Below are positions 1 through 8,283 of a stretch of DNA of 64,000 nucleotides, piece by piece. Origin of the DNA: Gemmatimonadota bacterium (lineage in GTDB: Bacteria; Gemmatimonadota; Gemmatimonadetes; Gemmatimonadales; Gemmatimonadaceae); contig JADKAQ010000046.1 in NCBI GenBank assembly GCA_016719105.1, forward strand, positions 496,001 through 560,000, written 5' to 3'. The position numbers and the translations under genes are program-made. Every line of letters starts with the position of its first letter. The first letter of the stretch is position 1. The notes beneath the pieces are model-generated. The model saw only the letters and a list, made by a program, of their open reading frames with translations, had not been told where the DNA came from and made no database searches.

Positions 1-1
1 C

Positions 2-208
2 GCACTTGCCCGCCTCTTCTATCCTGGACGCCAGGACATGGGGCTCCTCAAGACGATGTTCCTCGGCCTCGGCGGTGGCTTCGTCGCCGGACTGCTCGGA
101 CGCATGGTCGGCTGGTATCACCCGGGACAGGGGGCCGGGCTCATCGCCTCGGCGCTTGGCGCCATGCTGCTGATCTGGATGTTCGGCAAGATGGAGTCGA
201 AGGCCTAA
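2..208 (+). CDS. GlsB/YeaQ/YmgE family stress-response membrane protein (3' part)
   Basis: The 5' end lies outside the window; the frame is open from base 2 and ends at TAA (206-208). The visible 68 residues form two hydrophobic, glycine-rich segments (around FLGLGGGFVAGLLGRMVGW and GLIASALGAMLLIW) separated by a short polar loop with Gly-Gln. This is the layout of the small transglycosylase-associated/GlsB family of inner-membrane proteins, which are about 80-110 residues long. Their biochemical role is not established; they are induced by envelope or acid stress in several bacteria. The stop codon is formed by the recurrent GCCTAACG motif. Family assignment is fairly secure; function is inference. 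Confidence 0.75.
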   Translation, partial: ALARLFYPGRQDMGLLKTMFLGLGGGFVAGLLGRMVGWYHPGQGAGLIASALGAMLLIWMFGKMESKA

Positions 209-281
209 CGACGATGGACGGCCGGGACGTCGCTGCTGACGTCCCGGCCGCCCGACGCTCCCCGCCCCGGCGCGCCCCGGC

Positions 282-689
282 TCAGCTGGCGCGCATCCGG
301 TTGCCACGCGGGTTGTGCTCCACCTCGGCCAGTCCCAGCGCTTCGAGGAGCGGGGGGACGTACATGCCGAAGCGGCCGCGCAACCCTTTCTTGCGCCCGT
401 ACCAGCCGCCGACGGGGTTCTTCGGCGACCGTCCCCACGCCTCGACCGTCCCCTCCTTCGCCGGCTTCTGCTCGTCGGCCGAGCCGAGCTCCATCCAGTC
501 GCCGTGCGCCTTGAGCATGGCGTGCAGGTCGGCGACGCAGCGGTATTCGTACCAGAGCACCGTCTTCCCCACCGTGCACACGAGCATGTCGGTGCCATCG
601 ATCGTATCGCGGTGCATCGTGAACTCCGACGTGCCGGGGGGAGTCTTGAGCATCCACGGATCCGCTGCGGTCCCTTTCGCCTTCGGCAT
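282..689 (-). CDS. Conserved hypothetical protein, possibly DUF6855 family
   Basis: 135 residues, soluble, no signal peptide. It is rich in conserved-looking Gly, Trp and Lys: a Lys-Thr-Pro-Pro-Gly-Thr-Ser-Glu segment near residue 20, a VGKTVLWYEYRC stretch in the middle, and a very basic glycine-rich C-terminal third ending HNPRGNRMRAS. The GKT tripeptide is not a Walker A motif, since the preceding GxxxxG is absent. I recall this pattern from small uncharacterised proteins classed as DUF6855, but the label is from memory. It stands alone, convergent to the preceding gene and about 230 bp from the divergent creatininase-like gene. No function is claimed. Confidence 0.7.
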   Translation of the reverse strand: MPKAKGTAADPWMLKTPPGTSEFTMHRDTIDGTDMLVCTVGKTVLWYEYRCVADLHAMLKAHGDWMELGSADEQKPAKEGTVEAWGRSPKNPVGGWYGRKKGLRGRFGMYVPPLLEALGLAEVEHNPRGNRMRAS

Positions 690-923
690 CTCGGTCTCTC
701 GCGTCGAGGAAGGTGGGACCCTACTCCCTTAAGGCCGACAGCGCCAGCCCGTGGTTGCACCTGTCACAGAGCCGAGACGACACGAGCGGGATGGCGGCAC
801 GGCCGAGTCGGCTGCACCACCGGCGTAGGGGGTGCGACGGGCAGCTGGCGCCGGCGCGCGGCGCCTTGCCGAGCGCGTCCCGCGGCAGCAAGATGGCGCC
901 ACCTCCACCAGCCCGGACCATTC

Positions 924-1826
924 ATGCGCCCAACCCCGCTCCTCCTGCTCGCCGCCGCCTTCGCCTCTCCCCTTCTCGCCCAGGGAGCGCCGCAGGGGCG
1001 CAACATGGGCGGTGGGAACTGCGCCGACAATCGCTACAACTGCGCCGACACCCCCAACCCGCTCCCCGCCGTCAGCACGGTCTGGCTCGAGGAGATGACC
1101 TGGATGGATGTGCGCGACGCCATCGCCGCGGGCAAGACGACCGCCATCATCACGACCGGCGGGATCGAGCCCAACGGGCCCTGGCTCGCACTGGGCAAGC
1201 ACAACTACGTGCTGCAGGCCAATTGCGAGGCGATTGCCCGCAAGCTGGGCAACGCGCTCTGCGCCCCGATCGTGAAGTTCGTCCCGGAAGGGGGGATCGA
1301 CCCGGTGAGCGGGCACATGGCGAGTCCCGGCACCATCAGCATGCGCGAAGGGACCTTCCGCGCCCTCCTCACCGACATCGTGCACTCGCTCAAGGTGCAC
1401 GGCTTCACGAACATCATCCTCATCGGCGACAGCGGCGGCAATCAGGGGGGACAGCGCGCGGTCGCCGATTCGCTCACCGCCATCTGGAAGGGGACCCCCG
1501 TGGTGGCGCACGTGCAGGAGTACTACGACTACGCCGGGGTGAAGAAGTACATGGAGGCGAAGGGGGTGAAGGAGGACAAGCCCGAAGGGATGCACGACGA
1601 TCCGGTGATCTCCCTCAACATGTTCATCACCGATCCTTCGTCGATCCGTTTCGAGCAGCGCGTGAAGCTGGGGAAGGCCGGGATCAACGGGACCTCGCTC
1701 GCCAACCGTGCGCAGTCGGCCAGGTGGGCGAAGGAGATCGTCGAGTACCGCGCCACCACGACGATCGAGGCGATCCGGAAGGCGATCGCCAACAAGGGGA
1801 CGCTGCCGGCGCCGGAGCGTCGTTAG
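924..1826 (+). CDS. Secreted creatininase-family protein
   Basis: 300 residues. The start at 924 gives a clean signal peptide (MRPTPLLLLAAAFASPLLAQ); the longer upstream open frame looks non-coding. Creatininase-family amidohydrolases bind two metals through a Glu-x-His/Asp/His/Glu set. Here the first motif reads GGIEPNGPWLALGKHN, so the Glu is kept, the His two residues later is Asn, and the usual Asp position is followed by His. The later NGHGGN motif reads GDSGGNQ. The fold, the GHMASPGTISM segment and the spacing support the family. The altered ligands suggest a periplasmic subgroup whose substrate need not be creatinine. It ends in TAG within the CGTTAGGC motif. Fold confident, activity uncertain. 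Confidence 0.8.
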   Translation: MRPTPLLLLAAAFASPLLAQGAPQGRNMGGGNCADNRYNCADTPNPLPAVSTVWLEEMTWMDVRDAIAAGKTTAIITTGGIEPNGPWLALGKHNYVLQANCEAIARKLGNALCAPIVKFVPEGGIDPVSGHMASPGTISMREGTFRALLTDIVHSLKVHGFTNIILIGDSGGNQGGQRAVADSLTAIWKGTPVVAHVQEYYDYAGVKKYMEAKGVKEDKPEGMHDDPVISLNMFITDPSSIRFEQRVKLGKAGINGTSLANRAQSARWAKEIVEYRATTTIEAIRKAIANKGTLPAPERR

Positions 1827-1881
1827 GCCGGCGAGACACCGGGGGGGACGACGGGAGCTGGCCGCCGTCCCCCCGCGCGCG

Positions 1882-2352
1882 TCAGGTCCCGATGGTATCG
1901 AGGTGCCATCCGGTGTGTATCCAGCGGCCGTTCCGACGTACGAAGATCTCGGTGCCGCGCCCGAGCGTTTCCTGCACCTCACCGTTGGCCCCCTTGAGCA
2001 CGAGGTGGAAGCTCGTGTAGAGGATCACGGCGTCTCCGTACTGCTGGAAGACGTTCTTGGGGAAGTGCAGCTGGTCGAGCTTCATCCCGCTGGCGGCGAA
2101 TTCCTTCATGCTCGCCACCGTCTGCTCGCGATCCTGCCAGGGGCCGCCCCCCCACCCCATCGCCATCAACTCATCGGGGACCACGCGCTTGAACAGGGTG
2201 GTGTCGTTGGTGAAGAAGGCGCGCCACGCCGCTTCGCGCACCTCGAGGATCTCACGCTGGGCGGCGGCGGCGGGGGTCGGACCGAAGGACTGGGCAGAGA
2301 GGGGAGACATGGCGGCGAGGAGAAGGGAGACGACAACGACGGAGAAGCGCAT
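1882..2352 (-). CDS. Secreted NTF2/SnoaL-like (DUF4440-type) protein
   Basis: 156 residues from the ATG at 2352. That start gives a typical signal peptide (MRFSVVVVSLLLAAMSPLSAQ); the open frame continues 64 codons further but without protein-like composition. The mature part starts with a helix (REILEVREAAWRAFFTNDTT) and ends with a strand-rich segment (RNGRWIHTGWHLDTIG). That is the pattern of the cone-shaped alpha+beta NTF2/SnoaL/DUF4440 fold, common in small periplasmic proteins with ketosteroid-isomerase-like shape. No catalytic residues can be assigned from sequence. It is convergent with the creatininase-like gene. Confidence 0.8.
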   Translation of the reverse strand: MRFSVVVVSLLLAAMSPLSAQSFGPTPAAAAQREILEVREAAWRAFFTNDTTLFKRVVPDELMAMGWGGGPWQDREQTVASMKEFAASGMKLDQLHFPKNVFQQYGDAVILYTSFHLVLKGANGEVQETLGRGTEIFVRRNGRWIHTGWHLDTIGT

Positions 2353-2510
2353 GCACCACCTCGCGGAGGGAGCATAGAGGGGGAGGGGGGAAGCCATCAC
2401 TCGTGGACTTCGCATCTGTTTGCGCGAGAGGTCCGCGCATCGCGACATCGCCGGTGATGTGACGCCGAGCTTCCGCGGCGAGTGGACGCCGACGTCATGC
2501 CGCGCCTCCC

Positions 2511-3035
2511 TCAGCGTTCCATGATCGGGAGATAGGCGCGCCACGGACCGATCGCCTCGCGATACTGCTTGGCCATCACCCGCGCCACCTGCGCCACGTG
2601 CCCGAGGTCGTGCGCGACCCAGGTGGCGAGCAACTGCCGCAGGGTGACGGCACCGAACTCGGGATGTTCACCCACGAGTTCCAGCTGCGACTCCGAGAGC
2701 GACCAGCCGGTGAGCGTCGCGACGTTCTCCGCACGTAGGCGCTCCAGCTCATCCAGCAACTCGACGAGCGACCGCCCCTGCGACTCATGGAACTGGGCGA
2801 AGCGGTCGTACGGGGTAAAGCGACGCGTGTCGCCCTGTGCGAGGATGATCCGGGCACGCGGAATCCAGTCGGTGCGCTCGCCGTGCAGGAGGTGGCCGAC
2901 GATGGTGTAGGGGCTCCAGCTGTCGCCCCCCTCGGTGGCATCGATCCAGGCGGGCGAGAGACCGGACAGCATCGCGCGCAGCGTGTGTGGCGTGCGCGCC
3001 AGCACGGCGACGGCGTTGGGGAGGTCGAAGGTCAT
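2511..3035 (-). CDS. DinB-family protein
   Basis: 174 residues, cytoplasmic, no signal peptide. The DinB/YfiT four-helix-bundle superfamily uses three histidines to bind a divalent metal. Candidates here are His in IVGHLLHGERTDW (about residue 48), and the pair in WVAHDLGHVAQ near residue 140-144. The conserved SWSPYTIVGHL segment is typical of the family. Members include thiol-dependent metalloenzymes (bacillithiol or mycothiol transferases) and many of unknown role. A second, secreted DinB homologue lies at 40671-41222. Confidence 0.85.
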   Translation of the reverse strand: MTFDLPNAVAVLARTPHTLRAMLSGLSPAWIDATEGGDSWSPYTIVGHLLHGERTDWIPRARIILAQGDTRRFTPYDRFAQFHESQGRSLVELLDELERLRAENVATLTGWSLSESQLELVGEHPEFGAVTLRQLLATWVAHDLGHVAQVARVMAKQYREAIGPWRAYLPIMER

Positions 3036-3139
3036 GGCGTGCCGTCGGGAGAAGGACCCCTACAACCTGCGAGCCGACGCCGCGGGGTGCCAGCCATCGC
3101 TTGAGAAGTGCGCCACCCTCGCGCCACATTGCCTGAACG

Positions 3140-3934
3140 ATGACCGCCATCCGAATCGCCCTCGCCAACGTCCGCTACCCCGCCACGCCTGACGAGTCGG
3201 TGTCGCTGGCCACGCGCGCCATCGCCGATGCCGGTGCCGCGGGTGCCGACATCATCTGCTTCCCCGAGTGCTTCATTCCCGGCTACCGCGGGATGGGGCA
3301 CACGCCGCCGCCGCCGGACGCCGCCTTTCTCGAGGGTGCCTGGTCAGCCGTCGCCGCGGCAGCACGAGAAGCCAACGTGGCCGTCGTCGTGGGGACCGAG
3401 CGCCTGCTCGGCGACCGGTTGGTCATCTCCACGCTCGTCGTGAACCGCGACGGCTCCGTGGCCGGGTGGCAGGACAAGGTCCAACTCGACCCGTCGGAAG
3501 AGGGACCCTACGTCGCGGGAGCGGGACGCCACCTCTTCCAGTGCGGCGACGTGACCTTCGGCGTCGCGATCTGCCACGAGGGCTGGCGGTACCCGGAGAC
3601 GGTGCGATGGGCCGCGCGGCGTGGCGCGCAGCTCGTCTTCATCCCGCACTTCCACCAGGCCGAGGGCGACAGCTTTCAACCGACGCAGTTTGGCGACCCC
3701 GCCAACTCGTTCCACGAGAAGGCGCTGCTCTGCCGCGCCGCCGAGAACACCGTCTACATCGCGGCCGCCAACTACGCCAGCGACGGCACACCGACGACGG
3801 CGACCATCGTGCGTCCCGACGGAACGGTGCTGGCGTACCAGCCGTACGGGGTGGAAGGGCTGCTCATAGCGACGCTCGACCTGTCGGACGCGACGGGGCT
3901 GCTCGCCTCGCGCTATCGACCGATCGACCTGTAG
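3140..3934 (+). CDS. Carbon-nitrogen hydrolase (nitrilase superfamily)
   Basis: 264 residues, full length for a single-domain nitrilase-superfamily amidase. The Glu-Lys-Cys catalytic triad is complete: Glu43 in FPECF, Lys113 in WQDKVQLD, and Cys145 in VAICHEGWRYPE. The enzyme should cleave a non-peptide C-N bond (amide, nitrile or carbamoyl) through a cysteine thioester intermediate in the cytoplasm. The substrate cannot be told from sequence; the nearest neighbours are an unrelated DinB protein and a GNAT enzyme. The start ATG at 3140 begins directly with the first beta strand (MTAIRIALANV). Confidence 0.9.
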   Translation: MTAIRIALANVRYPATPDESVSLATRAIADAGAAGADIICFPECFIPGYRGMGHTPPPPDAAFLEGAWSAVAAAAREANVAVVVGTERLLGDRLVISTLVVNRDGSVAGWQDKVQLDPSEEGPYVAGAGRHLFQCGDVTFGVAICHEGWRYPETVRWAARRGAQLVFIPHFHQAEGDSFQPTQFGDPANSFHEKALLCRAAENTVYIAAANYASDGTPTTATIVRPDGTVLAYQPYGVEGLLIATLDLSDATGLLASRYRPIDL

Positions 3935-3978
3935 TCCGCCCAGGCGCGCCACATCACGACGCGCACGCGGCCCGCCGC

Positions 3979-4551
3979 CTACCCGACGTTGGCTCGTGTC
4001 CACACCTGCAGCTGAACCATTGGCTCGTCGGGCCGCACCCCTGGCTCCGCCAGCGTCGTCGCCAGGGTGAAGCCCAGTCGTCGTGGCACCGCCGCGCTCG
4101 CGGCATTGCGCGCGTCGCACCGGATCTCGACCTGTTGCAGCTGCGGCATCGTCCGCGCCAGCTCGAGCACCACACCCACCGCCTCGGTCACGTAGCCGCG
4201 CCCCGTCTCGTCCGCCCGCAGCCAGTAGCCAAGCTCCGCGCGATCGGCCTCGGCGAGTGGCACACGCCCCGACGACGCACGCGGAAAGAGCGACACCTCA
4301 CCCAGCATCCGATCGCCCTCGTTCGTGAACATCCCGTAGCGCCACTCGCGATCGCCCGCGAACGCCGCGCCAAAGCCCGCCAGGCGCTCGGCCAGTTCGG
4401 GAACGGGTGCCGGCGTCGCAACACGCGCCGGGATCCAAGGGGAGAGGTGCGCCCAGTTGGTCTCGAGGATGGGGAGCATCGCGGCCGCGTCCTCCGCGCG
4501 CCACGGGCGCAGGACGAGGCGGGCGGTTCGTAGCTCGACGGGAACGGACAT
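3979..4551 (-). CDS. GNAT-family N-acetyltransferase (RimJ/RimL type)
   Basis: 190 residues. It opens with the RimJ/RimL-type hallmark LRTARLVLRPWRAEDA and contains a beta-bulge segment AELGYWLRADETGRGYVTEA, in which the R/Q-x-x-G-x-G/A acetyl-CoA pyrophosphate loop appears as E-T-G-R-G-Y. It should transfer an acetyl group from acetyl-CoA to a protein alpha-amine or small amine. Single gene between convergent and divergent neighbours. Substrate unknown. Confidence 0.88.
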   Translation of the reverse strand: MSVPVELRTARLVLRPWRAEDAAAMLPILETNWAHLSPWIPARVATPAPVPELAERLAGFGAAFAGDREWRYGMFTNEGDRMLGEVSLFPRASSGRVPLAEADRAELGYWLRADETGRGYVTEAVGVVLELARTMPQLQQVEIRCDARNAASAAVPRRLGFTLATTLAEPGVRPDEPMVQLQVWTRANVG

Positions 4552-4669
4552 CGGCGGCGCTCGGGGGGACGTGGGAAGCGAACGTTAGGCATGCGATGGC
4601 GTTCCGACAAACCCGGCGCGCGCGTCGCAGGCGGTTGCCGAACGGGGGAAACGCCCCGAGTTTTGGCAG

Positions 4670-6439
4670 ATGACTCGCCTCCCCGCCTCCCGCCGCACCA
4701 CCCTGCTGGCCGCCCTCGCGCTCGGCGCCTGCGCCCGGCCCACCCTGTCGACCGACGACCTCTCCCCGGCGTACGGCAAGCGCGTGGAGGGGAGCCGGGG
4801 GATGGTCGCCGCCTCTCACCCCGATGCGGCGGCCGCCGGTGCGGAGATTCTGCGCGCAGGGGGCAACGCGGCCGACGCCGCCGTCGCGACGGCCTTCGCG
4901 CTTTCGGTCACCGACATCTCGCAAACCGGGCTTGGCGGAGGCGGGGCGCTCACCTTCTACGACGCGCGCCGGCAGAAGGCCGAGCATCTCTCGTTCTATC
5001 CCCGCACGGGGGGCGACAGCGCGTGGGCCAAGGTCGACACCGGGGCCGCGGCTGCGCGTGCCCTTGGACGCGCGGCGGCGGTGCCGGGGATGGTCGCCGG
5101 CCTGCTCGAGACACAGCGCCGCTTCGGCAGGCTCTCGCGCGTACAGGTCATGGCCCCTGCCATTCGTCTCGCGCGCGACGGCTTCGTCGTGAGCCCATTG
5201 CTCTCACGCACCATCGCCTCGTCGCGCGCCAAGCTTAACGCGTATCCGGCCGCGCGCGCGATCTTCCTCCCCGACTCCGAGCCGCTGCGCCCGGGCGCGC
5301 TCCTCGTGCAGCCGGCACTCGCCGCGACGCTCGAAGGCATTGCCGCGGGTGGCGCAGAGGCCTTCTACAAGGGAGCGATCGCCGAGCAGCTCGCGCGCGA
5401 CGTGCAGGCGCGCGGCGGTTTGATCACCGCTCACGACATGTCGCGGTATCCCGTGGCCGAGATGATCCCGCTGTGTGCCGCGTGGCGCGGCTTCACCGTG
5501 CTGTCGGCGCCGCCCCCGATGGGGGGCTCGGCGGTGCTGGAGATGCTGCAGATGGCCGAGGCGACGGGGATCACCAGCGCGGGCGGATTCACCGATCGTC
5601 CCGCGGCCGTCACCTCGCTCGCCGGCGTGATGCGCACGGCGCAGGCAGACGCCGGGTGGTGGCGTGGCGATCCGCAGGTGATGGCGGTCCCTGCGCGAGG
5701 CGTGGCGAGCGCCGAGTACGCGCGCGATCGTGCGCAGGTGGCAGCGGGGCCGGTGGTCGACTCGGTGAAGCGTGGCGACGCGTGGACCCACGATGCCGCG
5801 GCGCTTCCGGCCGCTTGCGCGTCGTATCCCTACGCCAGCGCCACGCGCCCGGCGAGCAACGCCGGTTCGTCGCACGACGCCGACGCCCCTAACGACGAAG
5901 GGACCAGCTTCACCTCGCACCTGAGCGTGGTCGATGCCGAAGGGAACGCCGTCTCGGCGACCACCACGGTGGGCGTGCTGTTCGGTTCGGGGGTCTACAC
6001 GGGGGGCTTCTTCCTCAACTCGTCCGCCGCCAACCTCGACGCGCGCACGCGCGGCCCCAACCGTTACGCCAACTCCACCATGTCACCCACCCTGGTGCTC
6101 GACGGGGGGAAGGTGCGCCTCGTGATCGGAGCGGCGGGATCGCAGTACATCCAGCCCGCCATCGCACAGGTGACGGTACGGATCCTCGCGTTCAATGAGG
6201 ACCCGGGGCGCGCGATCACCGCGCCGCGCATCCAGACGAGCGTGGGTCGGCGCGAGGTGGAGGTGGAGCCGGGGTTCAGCTCGGAGGTGTATGCCGCGCT
6301 CGTGGCCGCGGGGTATCGTCCGGCCAGCCGCGTCGCCGACATCGCCTTTGGCGGGGTGCACGGCGTGTATGTGCGCCGCGACGGGATGCGGATCGGCATC
6401 GCCGACCCGCGCCGGGATGGGGTGGCGCGGGGGCAGTAG
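4670..6439 (+). CDS. ggt: Gamma-glutamyltransferase (lipoprotein)
   Basis: 589 residues, the usual length for an uncleaved gamma-glutamyltranspeptidase proenzyme. The N-terminus has a lipobox (LALGAC, Cys21), so the protein is probably anchored in the outer or cytoplasmic membrane facing the periplasm. The autoprocessing nucleophile is Thr415 in SFTSHLSVVD, followed by the conserved GNAVSATTTV segment. The small subunit would start at this Thr. The enzyme hydrolyses or transfers the gamma-glutamyl group of glutathione and related peptides. The GGNAADAAVAT segment near the N-terminus is also typical. Confidence 0.93.
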   Translation: MTRLPASRRTTLLAALALGACARPTLSTDDLSPAYGKRVEGSRGMVAASHPDAAAAGAEILRAGGNAADAAVATAFALSVTDISQTGLGGGGALTFYDARRQKAEHLSFYPRTGGDSAWAKVDTGAAAARALGRAAAVPGMVAGLLETQRRFGRLSRVQVMAPAIRLARDGFVVSPLLSRTIASSRAKLNAYPAARAIFLPDSEPLRPGALLVQPALAATLEGIAAGGAEAFYKGAIAEQLARDVQARGGLITAHDMSRYPVAEMIPLCAAWRGFTVLSAPPPMGGSAVLEMLQMAEATGITSAGGFTDRPAAVTSLAGVMRTAQADAGWWRGDPQVMAVPARGVASAEYARDRAQVAAGPVVDSVKRGDAWTHDAAALPAACASYPYASATRPASNAGSSHDADAPNDEGTSFTSHLSVVDAEGNAVSATTTVGVLFGSGVYTGGFFLNSSAANLDARTRGPNRYANSTMSPTLVLDGGKVRLVIGAAGSQYIQPAIAQVTVRILAFNEDPGRAITAPRIQTSVGRREVEVEPGFSSEVYAALVAAGYRPASRVADIAFGGVHGVYVRRDGMRIGIADPRRDGVARGQ

Positions 6440-6483
6440 CCGGCCGGGAGCAGGCCGCCGGCCGGGAGACGCCGCGCCGGCGC

Positions 6484-8151
6484 CTAACGCGCCGCGCGCG
6501 ACTTCACGAAGGCCATGTTGCGCGTGCGACCGCCGGTGAGTCGAAAGCCGGTGACGACTCCCTTGGTGCGGGTGAAGCGCACCGTCCCTGCCTGGCCGCT
6601 CACGAAGGCGTCGGCAAAAGCGGGGCGCAGTGGCTGGGACGACTGCTTGAACGGATGCAGGACGAGCGTGGAATCCTTGAGCGACACGCGATAGGAGACG
6701 CGCAACTCGTCGCTCCAGTACTCGCCGACGTACTGCGCGAGCCCGGCGGCGCGGGGGCTGAAGGCGGGCATGCGCACCATCGATGCCCCGAGCGCTGCGA
6801 CCTCCATCCCCGTGGGGATGGCGTTCGCCTCGCCGGTGAACTCCACCGGCGTCGCGAAGACGGTGAAGTGGCGGTCATCGACCGGCTGCATGGGGATCCC
6901 GTAGTTGTCGATGACGAGCGTCCCCTCCTTGGCCGAGAGGAGCAGCACCTGGTCGTTGGTGCGGGCCTTGTAGGTCCCCGCCAGCTGCGCCAAGCGCGAC
7001 GCACTCAGGGCGACCGGCTTGCCCGCCACCGCCGCCGCGACCGGGGCCGGGTCGAGCTTTCCCTCGAGCACGACGCCCGCCACCGCGCGCGAATGGACGT
7101 TGGGGGTGGCCTCCGCGAAGTTGCACGCGACGGCGACCTCGAGGTGGTGCTGCGGGAAGCGCACGATGTCGGCACGATAGCCGGCATCGGCCCCACCATG
7201 GCCGAAGGCCTCGGTCCCGCGAAACTTCTCGATCGAGATGCCGAAGCCGTAGTTGGCCGGCTTCCCGTTGTTGAGCACCGCCGAGGTGAGCGCATCCTTC
7301 ATGAGCGCCGACGTCCCTACCGTCATCGCCTCGAAGTTGTGCTGCCACTTGAGGAGGTCGCCGACCGTGGTGAAGAGCGAGGTGGCGCCGTGTGTATCGA
7401 ACGAAGGGATGCTGATCTTCCACCCGCCAGGACCGGCCTCGTAGGCACTCGTGCGCCCGGGGACGATCATCGCGTGATCGTCGTGCACGTGCGTGCGCGC
7501 CATGCCTAACGGCTTGAAGATCCGCTCGTCGCTGAACTCCCGCAGCGACTTCCCCGACACACGTTGCACCGTCATCGCCAGGAGCGAGTAGCCGGAGTTG
7601 CTGTAGAGGTACTCGTCGCCCGGGGTGAAGTTGAGCTCCTTCTGCCGGCTGACGATGTCGAGCACGTCGTCCTGCGTGAAAAGGTCGACCGGGTAGCGCC
7701 ACCCGGCCATCCCGAGCAGTTCCCACTGGTCGCGAATGCCGCTGGTGTGGTAGATCAGGTGGCGAAGCGTGATCGTGTGGCCGTAGCTGGGGAGCTCGGG
7801 GATGTGTTTCCGCACGTCGTCGTCGAGCGACAGCTTGCCGTCCTGCGCCAGCAGCGCGACCGCGAAGGCCGCGAACTGCTTGGAGACCGACGCCACGTGG
7901 AAGATCGACTGCGGCGACAGCGGGACGCCGTGCTGCAGGTCGGACATCCCGTAGGCGCGCTCGTAGAGCGAGACCCCGCCCTGCCCCACCCCCACCGCGC
8001 ATCCCGGGCGCGTCGTGCCGTCGAAGCTCGCGAAGACGCTGTCGATGCGCGTGCGCTGGACCGGGGTGAGTGCCTGCGCGCCGGCCGTCGTGGTCACGGT
8101 GGTCGCGCCCACCGCGAGTGCCGCGGCGCAGAGTAGTCGCTGTGCGTTCAT
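6484..8151 (-). CDS. Secreted serine hydrolase, beta-lactamase/class C fold
   Basis: 555 residues from the ATG at 8151, chosen because it is followed by a signal peptide (NAQRLLCAAALAVG to AGAQA); the frame is open about 40 codons further upstream. The penicillin-binding/class C fold carries its three active-site boxes: S88-V-S-K91, a Tyr-Ser-Asn (YSNSGYS) and His-Gly-Gly (FGHGGAD). The last third is a separate beta-rich domain of the kind attached to many such hydrolases. Likely periplasmic peptidase or esterase; substrate unknown. The stop TAG lies in a GCCTAACG motif. A second family member lies at 28418-30031. Confidence 0.9.
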   Translation of the reverse strand: MNAQRLLCAAALAVGATTVTTTAGAQALTPVQRTRIDSVFASFDGTTRPGCAVGVGQGGVSLYERAYGMSDLQHGVPLSPQSIFHVASVSKQFAAFAVALLAQDGKLSLDDDVRKHIPELPSYGHTITLRHLIYHTSGIRDQWELLGMAGWRYPVDLFTQDDVLDIVSRQKELNFTPGDEYLYSNSGYSLLAMTVQRVSGKSLREFSDERIFKPLGMARTHVHDDHAMIVPGRTSAYEAGPGGWKISIPSFDTHGATSLFTTVGDLLKWQHNFEAMTVGTSALMKDALTSAVLNNGKPANYGFGISIEKFRGTEAFGHGGADAGYRADIVRFPQHHLEVAVACNFAEATPNVHSRAVAGVVLEGKLDPAPVAAAVAGKPVALSASRLAQLAGTYKARTNDQVLLLSAKEGTLVIDNYGIPMQPVDDRHFTVFATPVEFTGEANAIPTGMEVAALGASMVRMPAFSPRAAGLAQYVGEYWSDELRVSYRVSLKDSTLVLHPFKQSSQPLRPAFADAFVSGQAGTVRFTRTKGVVTGFRLTGGRTRNMAFVKSRAAR

Positions 8152-8283
8152 TGGTCTCACGAAGTGGCCGGCGAGTGTCGCGGAAGACCGCATGCGTCCT
8201 TCTGGTCCTCGGTCGCGCCCATCATCTCGCGTGCGCCGGGAACGCATAAGGTCCCCGTCGCCCTCGCCGGCCACCCCGACCCG

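Noticed and set aside
282..689. GKT tripeptide as a P-loop in the small conserved protein
   Set aside because: The required GxxxxGK[ST] spacing is missing; it reads CTVGKTVLW.
6439..6468. Direct repeat of GCCGGCCGGGAG between two convergent genes as a regulatory element
   Set aside because: Only two copies in very GC-rich spacer DNA; not distinguishable from chance or a weak terminator.
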